Source: JBLEFH01 sp047345645
GTDB lineage: Bacteria; Pseudomonadota; Alphaproteobacteria; Rhodobacterales; Rhodobacteraceae
DNA length: 64,000 nt
Reading direction: 5' to 3' (one strand)
NCBI GenBank assembly: GCA_047345645.1
Contig: JBLEFH010000002.1
Below are positions 8,384-16,720 of this stretch, in pieces; position 1 is the first letter of the stretch, and every line of letters starts with the position of its first letter. The position numbers were made by a program, and so were the translations under genes. The notes below the pieces were generated by a model. That model did no database searches. It had not been told where the DNA came from and saw only the letters and a program-made list of their open reading frames with translations.

Positions 8384-9178
8384 TCAGGCGCTGATCTCGA
8401 AATAGCCGAGCGCGGCGGAGGCGTTGCGGCTCGCCTCGCGCAGAAGCTGGATATATTCCGGCTTGCGCGTCTCATCGAAACGGACCAGCGGGAAGGCCAC
8501 GCTGATCGCGGCGACCGAGCGGCCCGCATAATCGAGCACCGGCGCGGCCATGCAGCGCACGCCCGCCTCGCTTTCCTCGATCTCTTCCGCATAGCCCTGC
8601 TTGCGCGTCTGCATCAGCTGCACGAACAATTCCTCAGGCCGCGTGATCGTGCGCGGCGCGAGTTTTTTGAGGTCCATCTTCGCGATCCGCTCGCGGATTT
8701 CGTCGTCATCGCGAAACGCCAGAAGCGCCTTGCCGAGCGACGTGGAATGGAGCGGATTGCGGCGCCCCAGCGTCGATTGCATCGAGAGCGTGTAGGCGGA
8801 GTCGTATTTGTGGATATAGGCGACGCGCTGGTCAAAATCGTCGATCACGCCGAGATTGATCGACTCGCCCGTCGCGCGGGACAGCTTGCCCATTTCGCGG
8901 TCGGCGGCGCGCAGCAAATCCTCCTGCCCGCGCAAAATCCGTGCCCCGAGACCGAAGAGTTTGAGCGTCAGCCCGTATTTCTCCGTCTCCGGGTCCTGCT
9001 CGACATAGCCGAGATCAAGCATGGTCTGGAGCAGGCGATGCGCCGTGGTTTTCGAGGTCATCGCCCGCTGCGCAATATCGGCGAGGCTCGCCCGCTGATC
9101 CTCCGCCAGCGATTCGAGTACGGCGAACACTTTGAGCACAGCGGCGGCATTTTCAGTTTTTTGCGGGGTTTTGGCCAT
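8384..9178 (-). CDS. IclR-family transcriptional regulator
   Basis: A 264-aa regulator with an N-terminal winged helix (residues about 12-75; ASLADIAQRAMTSKTTAHRLLQTM) and a C-terminal IclR effector domain (about 90-255). It is divergent from the GH105/TRAP operon across a 227-bp AT-rich gap and is its likely regulator. IclR proteins near uronate genes (KdgR type) often sense KDG-like intermediates. That effector is only a guess here. Confidence 0.85.
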   Translation of the reverse strand: MAKTPQKTENAAAVLKVFAVLESLAEDQRASLADIAQRAMTSKTTAHRLLQTMLDLGYVEQDPETEKYGLTLKLFGLGARILRGQEDLLRAADREMGKLSRATGESINLGVIDDFDQRVAYIHKYDSAYTLSMQSTLGRRNPLHSTSLGKALLAFRDDDEIRERIAKMDLKKLAPRTITRPEELFVQLMQTRKQGYAEEIEESEAGVRCMAAPVLDYAGRSVAAISVAFPLVRFDETRKPEYIQLLREASRNASAALGYFEISA

Positions 9179-9369
9179 GGCACTCGTTCAGCAAATTTTG
9201 GAACCTCATTTTGAAACTGTTGGAATGGCCTGTCAAGATCATCTGTTAATGTCATAAAATTCATTTATTTACATTAACTTATGTTGATTTCGAGCGACCA
9301 CATGCCGCCGCGTAAATTCCACGTTGATTTTCGAAATGGATTATGTTTCCTTTATTTTTAGAATAGCGT

Positions 9370-9388
9370 TCCGAAAATTGAATTCGGA
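9370..9388. promoter_or_regulatory. Candidate operator before the GH105/TRAP operon
   Basis: Inverted repeat TCCGAA-N7-TTCGGA, centred 27 bp upstream of the GH105 start and directly before its GAGGGAGG ribosome site. A repressor bound here would block a promoter in the AT-rich stretch above. The IclR protein is the candidate binder, inferred from position only. Confidence 0.35.
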
Positions 9389-9405
9389 CAGAGGGAGGAT
9401 CTTGA

Positions 9406-10524
9406 ATGCACCCGCTCTTGCGGCAAAAGGATCAGTTTATCGCGCGCGGTGAGGTTGCCGCGCTGATCGAGCGTTTGGCGGATAATCTCGTGAACATCAC
9501 CGATGAGACGGGTGAGTTCCTGCTGCATCTCGAAGATGGGCGCATTATCGATACCAAAGGCTGGGCCGGTTGGGAGTGGACGCATGGGATCGGGCTCTAC
9601 GGCCTCCTCAAATACTGGGAGCTGACCGGCAGCGAAAAAGCCATGGGCATTATTTGCGACTGGTTCGATGCGCGGCTGCTCGAAGGGATGCCGACCAAGA
9701 ACATCAACACCGTCGCGCCGTTTCTGACCCTCGCCTGCCTCTACGAGCGCGAGCCGAGCCCGCAATGGGAGCCTTATCTCGACACCTGGGCCGAATGGGT
9801 GATGCATGAGATGCCGCGCACTCGCGAGGGCGGTCTCCAGCATATCGTTTACAACAGCGTCAACGATCAGCAGATGTGGGACGACACGCTCATGATGAGC
9901 GTCATGCCGCTGGCCAAGATCGGGCAGGTGCTGAACCGCCCCGAGTATATTGAAGAGGCGAAATACCAGTTCCTGCTCCATGCCCAGTATCTCGCCGATA
10001 CATCCAGCGGGCTGTGGTTCCACGGATGGACCTTCGATGGGAACCATAATTTCGCGCGGGCGCTTTGGGCGCGCGGCAATAGCTGGATCACCATCGCGAT
10101 CCCCGAATTTATCGACATGCTCGACCTCAAGCCGGAGGACCCGTTGCGCCGTCATCTGCTCTCGCTTCTTGCCCGTCAGGCGGAAGCGCTGCGCGAGACG
10201 CAGGATGAGAGCGGCCTTTGGCACACGCTGATCGACGACAAGGACAGCTATCTCGAAGCCTCCGCCACGGCGGGGTTTGCTTACGGGCTGCTCAAATCCG
10301 TGCGCAAGCGCTATCTGCCCGCGGATTATGCGCCCGTGGCGCGCCGCGCCATTCGCGGCGTCATCGACAATATCAGCCCCGAAGGGGAGCTTCTCAACAC
10401 GTCATTCGGGACCGCCATGGGCGAAGATCTCGATTACTACCGCCAGATCAAACTGACCTCGATGCCTTACGGGCAGGCGATGGCGATGTTTGCGCTGGCC
10501 GAATATCTGCGCGGATACATCTAA
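9406..10524 (+). CDS. Unsaturated rhamnogalacturonyl/glucuronyl hydrolase (GH88/GH105)
   Basis: A 372-aa (alpha/alpha)6-barrel hydrolase like YteR/RhiN. These enzymes remove the 4,5-unsaturated uronic acid left by polysaccharide lyases, freeing rhamnose or a rhamnosyl unit. Motifs seen: GWEWTHGIGLYGLL near residue 50, MWDDTLMM at about residues 157-164 holding the catalytic aspartate, and ALWARGNSW near 220. There is no signal peptide, so the oligosaccharide must be imported first, which fits the TRAP transporter immediately downstream. The start follows GAGGGAGG. The substrate could be rhamnogalacturonan- or ulvan-derived. Proximity to the rhamnose operon supports a rhamnosyl product. Confidence 0.85.
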   Translation: MHPLLRQKDQFIARGEVAALIERLADNLVNITDETGEFLLHLEDGRIIDTKGWAGWEWTHGIGLYGLLKYWELTGSEKAMGIICDWFDARLLEGMPTKNINTVAPFLTLACLYEREPSPQWEPYLDTWAEWVMHEMPRTREGGLQHIVYNSVNDQQMWDDTLMMSVMPLAKIGQVLNRPEYIEEAKYQFLLHAQYLADTSSGLWFHGWTFDGNHNFARALWARGNSWITIAIPEFIDMLDLKPEDPLRRHLLSLLARQAEALRETQDESGLWHTLIDDKDSYLEASATAGFAYGLLKSVRKRYLPADYAPVARRAIRGVIDNISPEGELLNTSFGTAMGEDLDYYRQIKLTSMPYGQAMAMFALAEYLRGYI

Positions 10525-10556
10525 AAACACACGCGCGTTTTAGTGGAGGAAACCCT

Positions 10557-11531
10557 ATGAACCGTCCAATCAAGACCCTGACAGCCATGGCGCTCATTCT
10601 GAGTGCCGGGATCGCCAGCGCCGAGACCTTGCGTTTCGGTTATGCCCAGAACGCCACGCCCACCGTCGAGGCGATGCAGAAATTCGGCGAGCTGGTGGCG
10701 GAGAAAACCGGCGGCGAAGTCACCATTCAGTATTTCCCGGACAGCCAGCTTGGCGGGGAGCGCGAAATGGTCGAGATGCTCCAAGGTGGCGCGCTCGACA
10801 TTACCAAAGTATCGGGCGGGTTGCTCGAAAGCTTCTCGCCCATCTATGGCGTGTTCCCGCTGCCTTACGTCTTTGACGATCAGGAGCATTTCTACACCGC
10901 CATGGATAGCGCGGAGGTGATGGGGCCGGTTTACGAGTCGACCCGCAATCTCGGCTTTGTCGGGGCGACCTATTACAATTCGGGTGCGCGGAACTTCTAC
11001 ACCACCGACACCCCGATTGAATCCGTTGAGGATTTGCAGGGGCTGAAAATTCGCGTGCTGGAAAGCCCGACCGCGATCCGCACCATGGAGCTTCTGGGTG
11101 CAACGCCGGTCGCCATGGGGCAGGCGGAAGTGTATACCGCGCTTCAGCAGGGCATTCTCGATGGCGCGGAAAACAACGAGTTCGCGCTGACCATCGCCCG
11201 CCATGCCGAAGTTGCGAAGCATTACAGCTATGACGGCCACACCCGCATCCCCGACATTCTGCTGATCGGCACCAACGCGCTCGACCGTTTGTCGGACGAG
11301 CATCGCGCGGCGGTGATGGAAGCGGCAAAAGAGTCGACCGAATTCCACAAAACCGTTTGGGATGACGCCATCGAGGCAGAGCGCCAGAAATCCGCGGACG
11401 AATTCGGCGTGACTTTCTACGAGCCCGATGTCGCGCCCTTCCGCGAGGCCGTGACGCCGATCTATGACGAGCAGAGCGACGAGGCGAAGGCGTTGCTCGA
11501 AGCGATCCGCAGCACCGGCGGGAGCGAGTGA
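10557..11531 (+). CDS. dctP: TRAP transporter solute-binding protein (DctP type)
   Basis: A 324-aa periplasmic binding protein with a signal peptide (residues 1-21, cleavage near GIASA). The family's ligand arginine fits LKIRVLESP near residue 160, the Arg that salt-bridges the carboxylate of the substrate. The start at 10557 follows GTGGAGGAAACCCT; frames open further upstream run into the GH105 gene. TRAP proteins bind carboxylates, so an unsaturated uronyl-rhamnose disaccharide is a reasonable substrate given the preceding GH105. The rhamnogalacturonide system RhiABC with RhiN is a known precedent for this pairing. Confidence 0.87.
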   Translation: MNRPIKTLTAMALILSAGIASAETLRFGYAQNATPTVEAMQKFGELVAEKTGGEVTIQYFPDSQLGGEREMVEMLQGGALDITKVSGGLLESFSPIYGVFPLPYVFDDQEHFYTAMDSAEVMGPVYESTRNLGFVGATYYNSGARNFYTTDTPIESVEDLQGLKIRVLESPTAIRTMELLGATPVAMGQAEVYTALQQGILDGAENNEFALTIARHAEVAKHYSYDGHTRIPDILLIGTNALDRLSDEHRAAVMEAAKESTEFHKTVWDDAIEAERQKSADEFGVTFYEPDVAPFREAVTPIYDEQSDEAKALLEAIRSTGGSE

Positions 11532-12043
11532 TGAACGGGCTGCGCCGCGGATTAGACCTCCTCGTTGGGTTCGTCTGCTGCACGCTCTTGGCCACGCTGG
11601 TGATTGTGCTGGCGTGGCAGGTGTTCAGCCGCTACGCCCTCAACGCACCCTCATCGGTGACCGAGGAAATGCTGCGCTATGGCGTCATCTGGATGTCTCT
11701 GCTCGGCGCGGCCTATGCCACCGGGCAGGGGAGCCACCTCAGCGTGGATTTCCTGCGCGATTTCATGTCCCGTAAAAACCAGCTCCGCGTCGATGCGCTG
11801 ATCTACAGCGTTTTCATCCTCTTCGCAGGCGCGGTGCTGATCTGGGGCGGCTTCAAAGGCGTCTCCATCGCCTCCAACCAGACCAGCCCGGTGATGCAGA
11901 TCCCGATGAGCTGGGTCTATCTCTCGCTGCCGGTGAGCGGCGGCCTGATGATCCTTTATAGCGTTCTCAACCTTGTGGACCTGTCCCGCGGCATCACGCA
12001 TCACGTCCATTCGGAAGAACAAGCAGAGCTGACGGGAGAATAG
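11531..12043 (+). CDS. dctQ: TRAP transporter small permease (DctQ type)
   Basis: A 170-aa small membrane subunit with four predicted spans (near residues 10-32, 50-70, 88-110 and 130-152) and the WAxxL-like region seen as VIWMSLLGAAYATG. ATG at 11531 overlaps the dctP stop by one base; GTG at 11528 is an alternative. It bridges the binding protein and the large permease. Confidence 0.85.
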   Translation: MNGLRRGLDLLVGFVCCTLLATLVIVLAWQVFSRYALNAPSSVTEEMLRYGVIWMSLLGAAYATGQGSHLSVDFLRDFMSRKNQLRVDALIYSVFILFAGAVLIWGGFKGVSIASNQTSPVMQIPMSWVYLSLPVSGGLMILYSVLNLVDLSRGITHHVHSEEQAELTGE

Positions 12044-12045
12044 CC

Positions 12046-13344
12046 ATGGCCGGACCCGCAAGCCTTATCATGATTTCCGTTTTCGGCGTGATGACGCTGA
12101 TCGGAATTCCCATTGCCCTGTCCATCACCGCCGCCGCGATTGCCGCCGTGCTGCTCGTGGTGCCGATGGATATGGCGCTGTTCACCTCGGCGCAGAAGAT
12201 GCTCGCGAGCCTCGACAGTTTCTCCCTTCTGGCGGTGCCGTTCTTCATTCTGTCCGGGGTGATCATGAATTCGGGCGGCATCGCGGTGCGGCTCGTCGAT
12301 TTCGCCAAGCTGATCGCGGGGCGCGTGCCCGGCTCGCTCGCGCAAACCAATATCGCGGGCAATATGCTCTTCGGCTCGATCTCCGGCTCCGCCATCGCCG
12401 CCTCGACCTCGATCGGCGGCGTCATGGTCCCGATGCAAAAGCGCGAGGGCTATGATCCGGGCTTCGCGGCGGCGGTCAACATCGCCTCGGCCCCGACGGG
12501 GATGCTCATCCCGCCCTCGACCGCCTTCATCATCTACTCGCTCGTCGCCGGCGGCGCGTCCATCGCGGCGCTCTTCATGGCGGGCGCGGTGGCCGGCGCC
12601 ATGTGGGGCCTCGGCATGATGGTGATCACCGCTTTCGTTGCGCATCGTCGCGGCTGGCCGCTCGCGGGCAGTGTCAGCTTTTCCGAGGCGATGCAGGTGA
12701 TCGGCCGCGCGGTCCCAAGCCTGATGCTGATCGTTTTCATCATCGGCGGCATCATGCTGGGGATCGTCACCGCGGTGGAGGCGTCCGGCATTGCCGTGAT
12801 CTATACGCTGCTCCTCGCCTTCGTCATTCACCGGACCCGGCCCGTCCGCGATCTGCCGCTCTTCCTGATGGAAACGGTGCATATGACCGGCACGATCATG
12901 CTCCTGCTTGCGGCCTCCGCGGCCCTCAGCTTCGCCATGGCCTTCACCGGCATCCCGGCGGCGGTGACGGCGCTGATCCTCGCGATCTCGGAAAACCCGA
13001 TCATCGTGATGCTGATCATCAACATCGTGCTGCTGGTCGTGGGCTGTTTCATGGATATGGGCCCGGCAATCCTGATCTTCACCCCGATCCTGCTGCCGAT
13101 TGCACAAAAGGTCGGCTACGACCCCGTGCATTTCGGTGTGGTGATGATCTTCAACCTCTCGATTGGAACGATCACCCCGCCGGTCGGCACCGGCCTTTTC
13201 GTCGGCGCCAGCGTCGCGCGGGTGAAAGTGGAGACCGCGATCAAGGGCCTCGGCCCCTTCTACCTCCTCCTTTTCGCAACCCTGCTGATCGTGACCTACA
13301 TCCCGATCCTGACCATGTGGCTCCCGCGCTACTTTGGTCTTTGA
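12046..13344 (+). CDS. dctM: TRAP transporter large permease (DctM type)
   Basis: A 432-aa sodium-coupled permease with about 12 spans. Typical motifs include LLAVPFFILSGVIMN near residue 62, GSISGSAIAASTSIGGVM near 108, and SIGTITPPVGTGLFV near 375. It follows dctQ by 2 bp, and a hairpin terminator after it ends the GH105/TRAP operon. Substrate as for the binding protein. Confidence 0.9.
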   Translation: MAGPASLIMISVFGVMTLIGIPIALSITAAAIAAVLLVVPMDMALFTSAQKMLASLDSFSLLAVPFFILSGVIMNSGGIAVRLVDFAKLIAGRVPGSLAQTNIAGNMLFGSISGSAIAASTSIGGVMVPMQKREGYDPGFAAAVNIASAPTGMLIPPSTAFIIYSLVAGGASIAALFMAGAVAGAMWGLGMMVITAFVAHRRGWPLAGSVSFSEAMQVIGRAVPSLMLIVFIIGGIMLGIVTAVEASGIAVIYTLLLAFVIHRTRPVRDLPLFLMETVHMTGTIMLLLAASAALSFAMAFTGIPAAVTALILAISENPIIVMLIINIVLLVVGCFMDMGPAILIFTPILLPIAQKVGYDPVHFGVVMIFNLSIGTITPPVGTGLFVGASVARVKVETAIKGLGPFYLLLFATLLIVTYIPILTMWLPRYFGL

Positions 13345-13362
13345 GGGAGTGGGGCGTGATTG

Positions 13363-13395
13363 GTCAGAGCGCAAGAAACCTGCGCTCTGACTTTA
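13363..13395 (+). terminator. Rho-independent terminator of the GH105/TRAP operon
   Basis: GTCAGAGCGCA (13363-13373) pairs perfectly with TGCGCTCTGAC (13381-13391) over a 7-nt loop and is followed by TTTAT. It lies 19 bp after the dctM stop. Confidence 0.8.
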
Positions 13396-13474
13396 TATTG
13401 AGAGGCTGGTTTCTCAGTGCGCGGTGTGAAACCCGGCAAAGGAGCAAACCGGAGAGCGATCACCGGCTTATCTT

Positions 13475-13873
13475 TTAGCTGCCGATGACGACCTCTCCGG
13501 TATTTTCATCCTCGACAATCACGCCTTGAGAAGCGTTCCCTTTGCGATAAAAAATGGTAGTCAAGGGGCTGTCTGAACCCTCGTCAGGAACTGCGAGGGT
13601 GATGGGGGATTGAGAAGCTCTCAATAAAGCCTCATGCAGATCTTCGGGCGTCGTCTCGAACAGAAACACTGTGACGAGAAACGCGAAGCCCCCCTTCACG
13701 CGATAGCAGATCATCCCACTCTTTCGGTTTGGAAAGATCTGATCGGCAAAGGCGTCATCTTCGAAGAACATCTGCGCATTGCGTATGCCGAGAGCCTTGC
13801 TAAGGTCGGACAAGCCGCTTCTGGGCCCGGAAAAATAAATGTCCCTTGAAATGAAGCCATCGCTGTCGGCCAT
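13475..13873 (-). CDS. Hypothetical protein
   Basis: A 132-aa soluble, acidic protein that I do not recognise. The start at 13873 is preferred because GGGAAGGA lies 7 bases upstream; an in-frame ATG at 13954 has no ribosome site. The sequence mixes alpha and beta content and has no signal peptide, membrane span or obvious motif. It sits alone between the TRAP terminator and the M20 gene on the opposite strand. The size suggests a small stand-alone domain. No function is proposed. Confidence 0.6.
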   Translation of the reverse strand: MADSDGFISRDIYFSGPRSGLSDLSKALGIRNAQMFFEDDAFADQIFPNRKSGMICYRVKGGFAFLVTVFLFETTPEDLHEALLRASQSPITLAVPDEGSDSPLTTIFYRKGNASQGVIVEDENTGEVVIGS

Positions 13874-14093
13874 AGGGGCGTCCTTCCCAAACGTCTTTCC
13901 GCAATCGCTCTCATGCAAATCGAGCCTCGCCGCAAGGCAATCGTCAAGCGTCATCCGGAATGCAGCGATTTTTCAGAAGACATCATCACTCTATGAATGA
14001 CACCCACGCCGGGAGCGCGATAGCATCGCGGCAAAGGGACAACAGCCGCGCTTCAGTGCGTTTGGTGCGGCATGGCGAAGAGAAGGACGGGAT

Positions 14094-15230
14094 ATGTTCG
14101 ACGCGGATCACATAGAGGAGGCGGTGAAGTGGCGGCATGATTTGCATCGCCACCCGGCGCTTGGTTTCGAGGAGGAGCGCACCTCGGCCTTCATCGCGGG
14201 CCGCCTTGAGGACTGGGGATGGACTGTGCATCAGGGGTTGGCGAAGACGGGCGTCGTTGCAAGGCTCGGAGAAGGCGCGTCTCCGCTTGCTCTGCGCGCG
14301 GATATTGACGCGCTTCCCATCGAAGAAGCGACCGGGCTGCCCTATGCCTCGATTCATCCGGGCAAGATGCACGCTTGTGGCCATGACGGCCACACCGCCA
14401 TGCTTTTGCTGGCGGCGCGGCAACTAGCGGCGGAGGGTGTGAACGGCGGCGCGGCCACGTTGATTTTCCAGCCAGCGGAGGAGAATGACGGCGGCGCGCG
14501 GGTGATGGTCGAGGAGGGGCTTTTCCGCGATCATGATTGCGAAGCGGTTTACGGAATCCACAACTGGCCGGGGCTTCCCGAGGGGCATCTTGCCGCGCGC
14601 GATGGCGAAATGATGGCGGCCTTCGCCGTGTTCGAAATCGTGATTGAGGGCAAGGGCGGCCATGCGGCGATGCCGGAGCAGAGCGACGGTGTGGTGGCCT
14701 CCGCGGGACGGCTTGTCGGGGCGCTTCAGGAAATTCCGGCGCGGGCCTTGTCCCCGCTCGATCCGGGCGTGGTTTCGGTCACGCAGATCCATACCGGCTC
14801 GGCGTGGAATGTCTGTCCGGATCGCGCTGTGATCCGCGGGACGGCGCGTTGGTTCTCCCAAGGGGCAGGGGATCTGATCGAGGCGCGGATCGCCGAAGTC
14901 GCGCAAGGGATCGCCGCCGCGCATGGTTGCCGCGCGCAGCTTGACTATCAGCGCCGCTATCCCGCGACGATCAACAGCGCTGAGGAAGCGGAGTTCGCGC
15001 GGCGCATTGGCGCTGAGATGGGCCTCGAAATCCCCGACACCGGGCCGAGCATGGCCTCCGAAGACTTTGCCTTCATGCTCAACGAAAAGCCGGGTGCCTA
15101 TATCTGGCTTGGCGCCGCGCGCGAGGGCAAAAATCCGGGTCTCCATGCCCCTGATTTCGACTTTAACGACGCGATTTTGCCGCAAGGGGCGGAGTTCTGG
15201 GTCCGCCTCGTGCGGGCCGCATTGGCCTAG
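14094..15230 (+). CDS. M20 family amidohydrolase (hippurate hydrolase-like)
   Basis: A 378-aa metal-dependent amidohydrolase of the AbgB/HipO type, which removes the acyl group from N-acyl amino acids or related amides. Metal-binding motifs are seen: HACGHDGHTAM at about residues 93-103, FQPAEEND near 126 with the catalytic Glu, and IHNWPGLPEG near 156. A C-terminal SEDFAFML-type region follows. There is no signal peptide, so it is cytoplasmic. It is followed by a membrane module, suggesting its substrate is imported by that module. The exact substrate cannot be read from the sequence. Confidence 0.85.
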   Translation: MFDADHIEEAVKWRHDLHRHPALGFEEERTSAFIAGRLEDWGWTVHQGLAKTGVVARLGEGASPLALRADIDALPIEEATGLPYASIHPGKMHACGHDGHTAMLLLAARQLAAEGVNGGAATLIFQPAEENDGGARVMVEEGLFRDHDCEAVYGIHNWPGLPEGHLAARDGEMMAAFAVFEIVIEGKGGHAAMPEQSDGVVASAGRLVGALQEIPARALSPLDPGVVSVTQIHTGSAWNVCPDRAVIRGTARWFSQGAGDLIEARIAEVAQGIAAAHGCRAQLDYQRRYPATINSAEEAEFARRIGAEMGLEIPDTGPSMASEDFAFMLNEKPGAYIWLGAAREGKNPGLHAPDFDFNDAILPQGAEFWVRLVRAALA

Positions 15231-15257
15231 CCATAACGGCATCACCGGCGGATGCGT

Positions 15258-15274
15258 GTTGCCGTCATAGCAAC
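15258..15274. promoter_or_regulatory. Inverted repeat GTTGC-N7-GCAAC before the DUF3100 gene
   Basis: A 17-bp palindromic site, 138 bp upstream of the DUF3100-like start. The same arm sequence and spacing recur at 19384-19400. It fits the size of a LysR-type binding site, and the LysR gene at 18466 is the likely binder (inference). Confidence 0.5.
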
Positions 15275-15411
15275 GCGCTGTCGCCTGAAAGATGACTTCT
15301 CAGCCCTGCAAGCCCATGCCTAGGCTGAGAGAACGCGGCTCTTGATGCCTCATCCGTAGCTCGGTGGGCATTCTGTTCACGTCACGAAGCCGCAGCAAAG
15401 GGGGGAGCCGA

Positions 15412-16242
15412 ATGGCAAGCATCACAGATATTCTCAGAGATTGGCGGCTACATTTGAGCGTGCTGATCATCACCATCATTGCCGAGCTGATCGGCGTGAT
15501 CGCGGTGCCGATCGGGATCGGAAGCATCCTGCTCCTGCCGCTCCTTTATGCGTTTGTCATGGGCCTTGTGATCAACCCGAATGTGGTGCGCAAAGCCAGC
15601 GGATGGCTCAGCCAGCGCGAAGTGCGCGCCGCATCACCGCTCATCGTTGTTGCCATCATGCCCTTCATCGCGAAGTTCGGCACGATCATCGGCCCGTCCA
15701 TGGAGCAGATCATCGCCGCCGGTCCCGCGCTTATCCTGCAAGAGCTTGGCAATCTTGGCACCATCGTCGTGGCCTTCCCCATTGCCGTCCTCGTTCTGGG
15801 CATGGGCCGCGAAGCCATCGGCGCGTGTTTCTCCGTCGCGCGGGAGCCGAATATCGCCATTATTGCGGATAAATACGGTTTGAAATCGCCCGAAGGCGCG
15901 GGCGTGATGGGCGTTTATGTGATCGGCACCCTGTTCGGGACTTTCATTTTCGCCATTCTCGCCTCGCTGCTCTCAACCTCGGGTCTCTTCAGCATCGAAG
16001 CGCTCGCCATGGCCTGCGGGATTGGGTCCGGCTCCATGATGGCGGCCTGTTCCGGGGCGTTGGCCCATGCGGTGCCGGAGCAGGAAGCGCAAATCCTCGC
16101 CCTCGCCGGGGCCAGCAATGTGCTGACCTACGCCACCGGCCTCTATTTGTGCATTTTCGTCGCCCTGCCAATCACCGAAAAACTCTATGACCTGCTGGGC
16201 CGCAAGACGCCCGACGCCCTTGAGAGCGGAGACCAATCATGA
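15412..16242 (+). CDS. DUF3100-like multi-pass membrane protein (putative transporter)
   Basis: A 276-aa integral membrane protein with about eight predicted spans. It resembles the uncharacterised DUF3100 family, judged from memory of the family and not searched. The start at 15412 follows AAAGGGGGGAGCCGA. Glycine-rich stretches (GIGSGSMMAACSGAL, about residues 203-217) lie inside spans, as in carriers. It overlaps the next gene by 4 bp, and that gene also encodes a membrane protein, so the two probably form one complex. Position after an M20 amidohydrolase suggests uptake of an N-acyl compound or export of a product; this is inference. Confidence 0.65.
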   Translation: MASITDILRDWRLHLSVLIITIIAELIGVIAVPIGIGSILLLPLLYAFVMGLVINPNVVRKASGWLSQREVRAASPLIVVAIMPFIAKFGTIIGPSMEQIIAAGPALILQELGNLGTIVVAFPIAVLVLGMGREAIGACFSVAREPNIAIIADKYGLKSPEGAGVMGVYVIGTLFGTFIFAILASLLSTSGLFSIEALAMACGIGSGSMMAACSGALAHAVPEQEAQILALAGASNVLTYATGLYLCIFVALPITEKLYDLLGRKTPDALESGDQS

Positions 16243-16715
16243 GCCAGCAAGACATCCCCGTCGATCACGAGGCTGATCCGCAATTGACCATCGCTGAACA
16301 TGGCGTCGCGCTTGTCGTTATTTGCCTGATCGGGCTCGTCGGCAACACGGTCGCGACCGACAACACCTTCATGCAAGGCTTTGTCGGGATGATCATCCTC
16401 TGGCTTATTTCGATGCTGGGGCTGATCCTCACGCAAGCCGCGCCGTTCCGCCTGCCATCTGTCGCATGGATTTCGCTGATCGGGATCATTGCAACCATGC
16501 CGTGGACGCCCGGCAGCGCGTGGATCCTCGACAAGGTCAGCCATGTGAATTTTCTGACGCTGGCCACGCCTTGCCTTGCCTATGCCGGTATTGCGATTGC
16601 GCGGCGTGAGATCGAGATCGCCAAATCCTCCGGCTGGAAACTCTTTATCGTCGCGGTGTTCGTGATGAGCGGCACCTATATCGGCTCGGCCTTCGTCGCG
16701 GATCTGTTCCTCTGA
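16239..16715 (+). CDS. Small membrane protein, partner of the DUF3100-like protein
   Basis: A 158-aa protein with five predicted membrane spans (near residues 22-42, 45-65, 72-90, 100-120 and 128-152) after a short acidic cytoplasmic N-terminus. I do not recognise a named family. Translation is coupled to the preceding membrane gene through a 4-bp overlap, which suggests a two-subunit transporter. The only Cys lies in TLATPCLAYAG. Confidence 0.65.
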   Translation: MSQQDIPVDHEADPQLTIAEHGVALVVICLIGLVGNTVATDNTFMQGFVGMIILWLISMLGLILTQAAPFRLPSVAWISLIGIIATMPWTPGSAWILDKVSHVNFLTLATPCLAYAGIAIARREIEIAKSSGWKLFIVAVFVMSGTYIGSAFVADLFL

Positions 16716-16720
16716 TCGCG

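Noticed and set aside
15298..15330. Inverted repeat TCTCAGCC / GGCTGAGA after the M20 gene
   Set aside because: The loop is 17 nt and there is no U-run, so it is a poor terminator; it could be chance or a minor regulatory structure.
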